A DNA stretch of 20,008 bases from GCA-2684655 sp051278165. Lineage in GTDB: Bacteria; Planctomycetota; UBA1135; UBA2386. The stretch spans positions 1 through 20,008 of the forward strand of contig JBNMNW010000081.1 in assembly GCA_051278165.1 (NCBI GenBank), read 5' to 3'. Below are positions 14,736-20,008 of this stretch, one piece after another; position 1 is the first letter of the stretch; every line of letters begins with the position of its first letter. The notes under the pieces were generated by a model. The model had not been told where the DNA came from, did not search any database, and saw only the letters and a list, made by a program, of their open reading frames with translations. Made by a program: the position numbers and the translations under genes.

Positions 14736-17700
14736 ATGTCGCAGCGCGATCCCAACGAGCAAGAGCATGTCGAAAGGCTGATGGCTTTGGCTCCCGATGT
14801 GCTTGAGCAGGCCCTGGAAGCATTGGCCAAAACTGACCCCACGCGAGTCGCACGCATTCGCGAGCTGCTGCGCCGCGAAGGTCACGTCAGTGGCACCGGA
14901 CCGGCGGCTACCAACCTGCGATTGCAAGCAACGCTGGCGACGATGCCCAGCGCGCCGGACGACAGTCCCAACGCCGAGGAAGTCCTGACGATGTTGTCGG
15001 CACTGCCAGAATCGGCACTGGCAGAGAGCGTGAGTGACGGCTACGACGCTGCCTCACCGGACGCGTCCGCGACGCCGCCCCTTGACCAAGAAACCCTCGA
15101 CGTAACCGCCAACGCAAGCCCGCCCGCCAGCGACGATTTGAACGGCGTCGTGCTCGGCAACAAATACCGCATCGTGCGCCTACTCGGACGCGGCGGCTTC
15201 GGCTCGGTCTACCAAGGCATCGACGAGATGCTTGGCGCCTCCGTCGCGATCAAAGTGCTCAACGTTGACATGTTGGAACACCCCGCGGCGATCGGGCAGT
15301 TCCTCGGCGAAGCGCGTCTGCTGACGACGCTGGACCACAACAACATCGTTCGTTGGATCACGTTCGATAGGACGCCCGAGGGCATGCACTACTTCGTCAT
15401 GGAGTTCTTGCGTGGCCAAGAACTCTCGGACGTCTTGACCGACGAGGGCAAGCTGCCGCCAGCGGATGTGATCATCATCCTGCAGCAGATCCTGTCGGCG
15501 CTTGCTGCGGCGCACAATTTGCCTGACGGACGTTCGCTGCTGCACCTCGACTTGAAGCCGCGCAACGTGTTTGCGTTGCACGGTGGCGATCGCCAGGTCA
15601 AGGTCATCGACTTTGGCATCAGCCAGCACGTTGGTGCGGCCGCACGCACCGCTCCCGAAAGTGGTAGCGCCAACGACGGCAACGCGCCGGTCGCGGATCT
15701 GCGCGCAACGATGTCGACCGTGCACCATGACGGCTCTGCCGGCTTGACCGCGAAGGGTGTGCAGCGCGCAGTTGGCGGTACGCCGCTCTACGCCTCGCCC
15801 GAGCACTGCTGCCACTTGCGCGGCGACAGCGACATTGTCGAACTCGACGGCCGCTCGGACCTCTATTCGCTCGGCATCATGGGCTTCGAGATGTTGTCGG
15901 GTCGCCTGCCGTGGAATCCGAAGACCATCAACGAGTGCTTCACCGTGGCGATCGAGAAGCCGCTGCCGTCCTTGGCGTCGGCAGGCGCCAAGGTCCCAAC
16001 CAAGCTCGAGCGGTTCTTACACAAGTGCGCTGCCAAAGACCGCGAGGATCGCTTCGCCGATGTGCGCGAGGCGCTGGCAGAACTCGAACGCATCGCCAAC
16101 CCGAAACGACCGGTGTTGGCGATTGTCGCTGGCGTCTTGCTGGTCGCCGCGCTGTTGGTTTGGCAGCTTTGGCCCGATACGCCGGTGCCGAGGATCGAGT
16201 TGCGCCAGCAAGAGGTGTTCGTCGGTCCGGATGCAGCGCATCGAACTGCCGTGATCGAAGTGCGCAACCTGCTCGCGGCGTCGCGCGGCGGCGCCATGCG
16301 GTGGGTGAACGATACGACGGCACAACGGCAGCAGTTGTTGGCCGATTGGCAGCTCGAACTGCAGGAGGGTGCGGGCACGCCGACGGTGCTGGTCACTCCG
16401 CCAGAGCACTGCGCCTTGGTCGACGAAGCGCTTGTGTATCTGGAGATTGGCGGCGATACGCCGCAGTTCTCCGGTGCGATGCGGGTCGTCTATCTGCCGC
16501 AAGATGCCTGCCAGCTTGCGATGCCTGAGATTCCCGGTGCTGGCAATCGCTGGGTCGATCCAGCTGGCGCGCAAATCGAAGCTTCGCTGGCGCAGGGCAA
16601 GCCCGACTGGGTGCAGCGTGTGGATGTGAAGTTTGGCGACCAAGTGCAGCCAGCCACCTTCTACGACGTGCAAGGTAGCGCGACGTATCGCGCAGCATTC
16701 GCAGACTTCAAGGAGCCGTTCGTCGACACCGAAGAGCCCGCGACGTTTGCCGTGATCCTCACCGACAAGGCTGGCAACTCGTGCATCCGTGAGCATCAGG
16801 TTTCGCTCGCTGCAACCGAACTGACGATTGCACCGCAGCTGCTTGAATGCGGCACCAGCGCGGCAGATCCATTGGTCTATCCCGGCTCACGACCGCTGTT
16901 GCGCATGCACGCGAACCGGCTCGTGGACGCCAAGATTACCGCCAGAACCGATGAAGGTGTTGCGGTCGATGTGCAGGCCGAACTGGTAGCCGAAGGCGAC
17001 TACCGCTTGACGATCAACGGGCCTGCGACGGCCTACAAGGGAGAACTGACTGTCTCGGCCGAAGAGGAGAATCGTGTTTACCATCCTGTGGAGACGCGCC
17101 GGACGGCAAGCCAGACGATGCGGTTTCGCTATGAGGTGGATCGGCCAGCGTTGTTGATCAGTGCAACTGGCAATGGCGAGCTTGAAGACGGCGGCCAGAT
17201 CGTTACGCGCGAAGCAGGCATGACCTTCCGCCTGAGGCGCGACAACGACGTCGAATTGACCGTCCGTGTGCGTTGCCAGCTTGGCGAAGAACTCGTGCAC
17301 GAGCAGTTGGTGCAATTGCACCGCGACAAGGAGCAGAACACGGATGTGATCCCATTGTCGCAGGATGGGCGCTACCTGGTGACGTTCGCGACCTACCAGC
17401 ACTTCGCTGGCAGCGGGGCGCCGCAGGTTGATGCTCCGGACGCCTCGCCAACGATCGCCGTCCTGCGCGATACCGAGTCCCCAACAGTGACCGTGGTCCA
17501 CGCGCCTCCGAGTCTGGTTTCGGCAGAACTCGCCAAGCTGGCGACGGTGCGGGTCGACGGCGGCGATCGCCTCGCCAAGCTGGTATGCCAGTTGACCGGG
17601 CCCGAAGACGAAGAGCGTCGAGTCGAGCTTCCGCTGTCGGTGGTGGCGGGATCGGGGGCGGTTGCGGAGGCCGACGTCAGCTTCGCGCAACTCGGCATCC

Positions 17701-18986
17701 AAGCCGGGCAGCTTGCCGATGGCAGCTATCGCCTCGCGTTCTCGGCGATTGACCAAGCCGGCAACGAAGGCAAGGCCGGCGACGCGAACTTTGTCGTCGC
17801 CAACCAGGGACCTGCATTGCGGCTGGTGTCACCGAGCAACAACAACCGCTGGGACAACGTTGGCGATACGTTCACCCTGAAGGTCCAAGCGGATGACGAG
17901 AATGGGGTGGCCGCAGTCGAATGCCGGTTGACGACTACGTCGGGCGAATCGACCGATTGGTTTGCGCTGGAGCTCGTCGCCAACGGGAATGCAAGATCCG
18001 CCGAATGGCGCGCGAGCCGCATCTTGCCGAGCAAGTGGTCCGACCAAGGGGTCACGATTTCGTGGCGAGGTAAGGATGCCTACGACAATCCGAAGGTCGA
18101 ACGACTTGAGACCGTCAACAAGATCCTGCCGACCTTCGAGGCGCAGGTGCGTGCGTTGGTCTGGAATACGCCGCCGGCTGGTGACGCCGTGCCGATGCGC
18201 ATCGTGCGAGGCAATGCGAACTTCACCTACGGTGGTCGCGGCAAGGGCAGTGAGCGGTCGTCTTTCCGTGACGTTGGCTTGCAGCTCGACGACCTTGGCC
18301 TGCGATTCGTTCCTCGCCAGGAGGACGTCGCCAACTTCTACCTCGACGAGAACGAAGTCACCGTGGCGCGCTACCTGGCCTTCTTGCGCGCGGACGACGG
18401 CTACCAGCAGGCGGCACATTGGCGGGACGCGAAACCGAATGCGAACCGGCGGCAGCAGCTATTGAAGGACCTCAGCAACCAGGGTCGGGTATTGCCCGTC
18501 ACTGGACTCGATTGGTATGAGTGCGCCGCGTACGCGAGTTGGGCTGGCAAGCGCTTGCCGACCGCGATCGAGTGGGAATACGCCGTGCGTGGCGGCCTAG
18601 AATATCGTGTCTTCTCGGCCGCTGGCCCGGGCTTCGATCGCAGCAGGCTGGCGGTCGGCATCGCCGCGCCGTGGCCCGTCGACGACGGCTGTGATCGTGT
18701 CGCAAGTCGCGTCGGCGAAGGCCTCCGCAATCTGTGCAGCAACGTTTCGGAGTGGGTTTCCGACAACAAGACAGGCGGTCGTTATTGGGCCGGCGCCAGC
18801 TTCCAAGACGGCGACTACCATTTCTCTATGCTGCGCAGCGCCAACGCCAGCGATCGGCCGAACCATGTCGGCTTCCGCTGTGCCATTGACACCAGCACGG
18901 TTCGCAACCTGCTCGAGGCCGGCAATTCGACACGATTCGCCATCGACGCACCCAGCCCATCTACCACCAAGAACAAGAAGCTTTAG
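14736..18986 (+). CDS. Transmembrane Ser/Thr kinase with extracytoplasmic Ig-like region and FGE domain
   Basis: 1416 residues from ATG 14736. An acidic N-terminal region (1-140) leads to a Hanks-type kinase domain: glycine loop GRGGFG (151-156), VAIK with Lys173, catalytic loop HLDLKPRN (270-277), DFG (292-294) and SPE (354-356) in place of APE. The Arg of HRD is replaced by Leu, and the activation segment from DFG to SPE spans about 65 residues, far longer than usual, so control by loop phosphorylation is likely unusual. A membrane helix covers about 460-476 (VLAIVAGVLLVAALLVW). The outer part (480-1185) looks like several Ig-like beta domains (for example YRLAFSAIDQAGNEGK). Residues 1189-1384 form an FGE/SUMF-type domain: FYLDENEVTVARYLAF, GLDWYECAAYASWAGKRLPT, EWEYAVRGG, NLCSNVSEWVSD and closing GFRCAI. 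Kinase-FGE fusions are known, for example chlamydial Pkn1. Whether the FGE-like domain is an enzyme or only a binding fold is open. Confidence 0.93.
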   Translation: MSQRDPNEQEHVERLMALAPDVLEQALEALAKTDPTRVARIRELLRREGHVSGTGPAATNLRLQATLATMPSAPDDSPNAEEVLTMLSALPESALAESVSDGYDAASPDASATPPLDQETLDVTANASPPASDDLNGVVLGNKYRIVRLLGRGGFGSVYQGIDEMLGASVAIKVLNVDMLEHPAAIGQFLGEARLLTTLDHNNIVRWITFDRTPEGMHYFVMEFLRGQELSDVLTDEGKLPPADVIIILQQILSALAAAHNLPDGRSLLHLDLKPRNVFALHGGDRQVKVIDFGISQHVGAAARTAPESGSANDGNAPVADLRATMSTVHHDGSAGLTAKGVQRAVGGTPLYASPEHCCHLRGDSDIVELDGRSDLYSLGIMGFEMLSGRLPWNPKTINECFTVAIEKPLPSLASAGAKVPTKLERFLHKCAAKDREDRFADVREALAELERIANPKRPVLAIVAGVLLVAALLVWQLWPDTPVPRIELRQQEVFVGPDAAHRTAVIEVRNLLAASRGGAMRWVNDTTAQRQQLLADWQLELQEGAGTPTVLVTPPEHCALVDEALVYLEIGGDTPQFSGAMRVVYLPQDACQLAMPEIPGAGNRWVDPAGAQIEASLAQGKPDWVQRVDVKFGDQVQPATFYDVQGSATYRAAFADFKEPFVDTEEPATFAVILTDKAGNSCIREHQVSLAATELTIAPQLLECGTSAADPLVYPGSRPLLRMHANRLVDAKITARTDEGVAVDVQAELVAEGDYRLTINGPATAYKGELTVSAEEENRVYHPVETRRTASQTMRFRYEVDRPALLISATGNGELEDGGQIVTREAGMTFRLRRDNDVELTVRVRCQLGEELVHEQLVQLHRDKEQNTDVIPLSQDGRYLVTFATYQHFAGSGAPQVDAPDASPTIAVLRDTESPTVTVVHAPPSLVSAELAKLATVRVDGGDRLAKLVCQLTGPEDEERRVELPLSVVAGSGAVAEADVSFAQLGIQAGQLADGSYRLAFSAIDQAGNEGKAGDANFVVANQGPALRLVSPSNNNRWDNVGDTFTLKVQADDENGVAAVECRLTTTSGESTDWFALELVANGNARSAEWRASRILPSKWSDQGVTISWRGKDAYDNPKVERLETVNKILPTFEAQVRALVWNTPPAGDAVPMRIVRGNANFTYGGRGKGSERSSFRDVGLQLDDLGLRFVPRQEDVANFYLDENEVTVARYLAFLRADDGYQQAAHWRDAKPNANRRQQLLKDLSNQGRVLPVTGLDWYECAAYASWAGKRLPTAIEWEYAVRGGLEYRVFSAAGPGFDRSRLAVGIAAPWPVDDGCDRVASRVGEGLRNLCSNVSEWVSDNKTGGRYWAGASFQDGDYHFSMLRSANASDRPNHVGFRCAIDTSTVRNLLEAGNSTRFAIDAPSPSTTKNKKL

Positions 18987-18988
18987 CT

Positions 18989-20008
18989 ATGACCACTCCC
19001 TTTTCTCGACGCGGTGCTGGCTCTGCTGCATTGCTCTCCCTGGTGCTGCTCGCCGGCTGTGCCACACAATCGCGCAACATTGAGCGACTGCCTTTCCATG
19101 TGGCCATTGCGCCAGCCATCGTCAACGTCGACGCGCAGATGACCTCGCAGCGCCGTGAGGGTGATGCGACCGCCATGGTGTTGGCCATTGATGCCGCCAA
19201 GGTCAGCGCCCAGCTCGCGCAGTCGATGTCGACGACGTTCATGCGGGTGTCGATGCTGCCGGGCAACGCAGGGGAATCGGTGTCGACCAAGGATTGGGCA
19301 AGCAAGGCACAGGCCCTCGGCGCAGACCTGTTGTTGCAACCTGAGCTGACCTACGCACCGACGGTGCACTCCGAACTCAACGATCGCTTCTGGCTCAACC
19401 TGCCGCTGTTTGCGATCGGTGGGCCACTCAGCTGGTTTGTCTCGGATCGTAGCTACTATTGCGATACCGAGTTGGCTGGCAATCTGGTGGACGTGTCGGT
19501 TGCCATGGCCGTCGATATGAGCACTGGCTCGATCGATGATGATGCGCGAGTCATCGAGATCACCAGCCCGGCCACTGAAGCATCGCTGAACTTCCTCGAT
19601 CGCGCGGACGGGGCGATGCCCTTCTTGATGTCGTTGGTTGTGCCAGCTGGTTTGATTGCATCCGAGAGCAATGCGGCCACCGGTGCTCTGGATGGCAGCA
19701 TCGTTACCCAAGTGAGCGCCTCGATGGCCAAAGGGTTGCTGGATCGAGGCAACACCATCACGCGTTGGCGCGGGGTGTCGTTCCATCCGCGCGACTTGCA
19801 AGTTCAGGTAGTGAACGGCAAGCGTGTGCTGCGCGGTTCGTTGTGGTTGGAGCCAGGTGCCGCGACCGCCATCACGAGTATGCAACACCGGATTGCTGAC
19901 AAGGATTGGCAGCCAACCGTGGTGCGTGAAATCGACAAGCGACTGCCTACCGCAACCAGCAAGGGGCGTACGACCTATTCGTTTGAGATCCCGATGGCAG
20001 CGGGTTTT
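18989..20008 (+). CDS. Lipoprotein of unknown function, 3' end outside window
   Basis: The frame is open from ATG 18989 to the last base, 340 codons with no stop. It starts with a lipoprotein signal: MTTPFSRRGAGSAALLSLV, LLAGC, lipid-accepting Cys24. After that comes RLPFHVAIAPAIVNVDAQM, a region like the nucleotide-free alpha/beta opening of periplasmic lipoproteins, ALGADLLLQPELTYAP, and WLNLPLFAIGGPLSWFVSD, a hydrophobic stretch that could lie in or on the membrane. Later parts (SVAMAVDMSTGSIDDDARVI; GKRVLRGSLWLEP) look beta-rich. I do not recognise a family. It begins 2 bp after the kinase stop, so the two are almost surely co-transcribed and perhaps translationally coupled; an accessory role for the kinase's extracytoplasmic half is inferred from position only. 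No strong Shine-Dalgarno besides AAGAAG in the kinase's last codons. Confidence 0.85.
   Translation, partial: MTTPFSRRGAGSAALLSLVLLAGCATQSRNIERLPFHVAIAPAIVNVDAQMTSQRREGDATAMVLAIDAAKVSAQLAQSMSTTFMRVSMLPGNAGESVSTKDWASKAQALGADLLLQPELTYAPTVHSELNDRFWLNLPLFAIGGPLSWFVSDRSYYCDTELAGNLVDVSVAMAVDMSTGSIDDDARVIEITSPATEASLNFLDRADGAMPFLMSLVVPAGLIASESNAATGALDGSIVTQVSASMAKGLLDRGNTITRWRGVSFHPRDLQVQVVNGKRVLRGSLWLEPGAATAITSMQHRIADKDWQPTVVREIDKRLPTATSKGRTTYSFEIPMAAGF

Noticed and set aside
15180..17756. Long minus-strand frames opposite the second kinase
   Set aside because: They are shadows of the kinase gene, whose motifs are unmistakable on the plus strand.
18983..19888. 301-codon minus-strand frame opposite the last lipoprotein
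   Set aside because: The plus frame has a lipoprotein signal directly after the kinase stop and is open to the window end; the minus frame is His/Arg/Gln-rich with no domain.

Overview
The window is GC-rich and reads as part of a Planctomycetota chromosome. The evidence is the company of genes rather than any marker gene: a planctomycete-type ECF sigma factor followed by a membrane Ser/Thr kinase with a WD40 sensor half, a second membrane kinase ending in a formylglycine-generating-enzyme-like (FGE) domain, secreted FG-GAP repeat proteins, a LamG-type secreted protein, and a membrane-anchored PQQ-propeller gene of a kind I associate with planctomycetes. No rRNA, tRNA or CRISPR was seen.

Layout. 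Bases 1-362 are the right end of an IS5-like insertion sequence. Next come a possible orphan tail (368-586), a small unknown helical protein on the minus strand (680-1276), and a frameshifted LamG secreted protein on the minus strand (1504-1945). The sigma factor (2385-2954) and WD40 kinase (3007-6081) form a likely operon. Behind them lie the wreck of a membrane-anchored quinoprotein and a fragment of an unrelated secreted protein (6118-7045). A large intact lipoprotein made of sixteen 31-residue tandem repeats fills 7143-9734. A second, complete but dead copy of the same IS lies at 9800-10871. It ends 39 bp before an intact secreted FG-GAP/HEXXH protein (10911-13136), whose stop overlaps the start of a truncated TauE/SafE permease (13133-13426). 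Two small membrane-protein genes run on the minus strand (13741-14106 intact; 13442-13723 broken by an amber codon). A broken FG-GAP lipoprotein (14317-14696) precedes the second giant kinase (14736-18986), and a lipoprotein gene starting 2 bp after its stop runs off the window end (18989-20008).

How it works together. Two transmembrane signalling modules are present: sigma factor plus WD40 kinase, and non-RD kinase/FGE plus lipoprotein. Between them are envelope or secreted proteins. About eight decayed genes lie beside long, flawless open frames, so loss is selective and not due to poor sequence throughout. The most unusual intact items are the 31-residue-repeat lipoprotein, the kinase with an altered catalytic loop and very long activation segment, and the FG-GAP/HEXXH protein.
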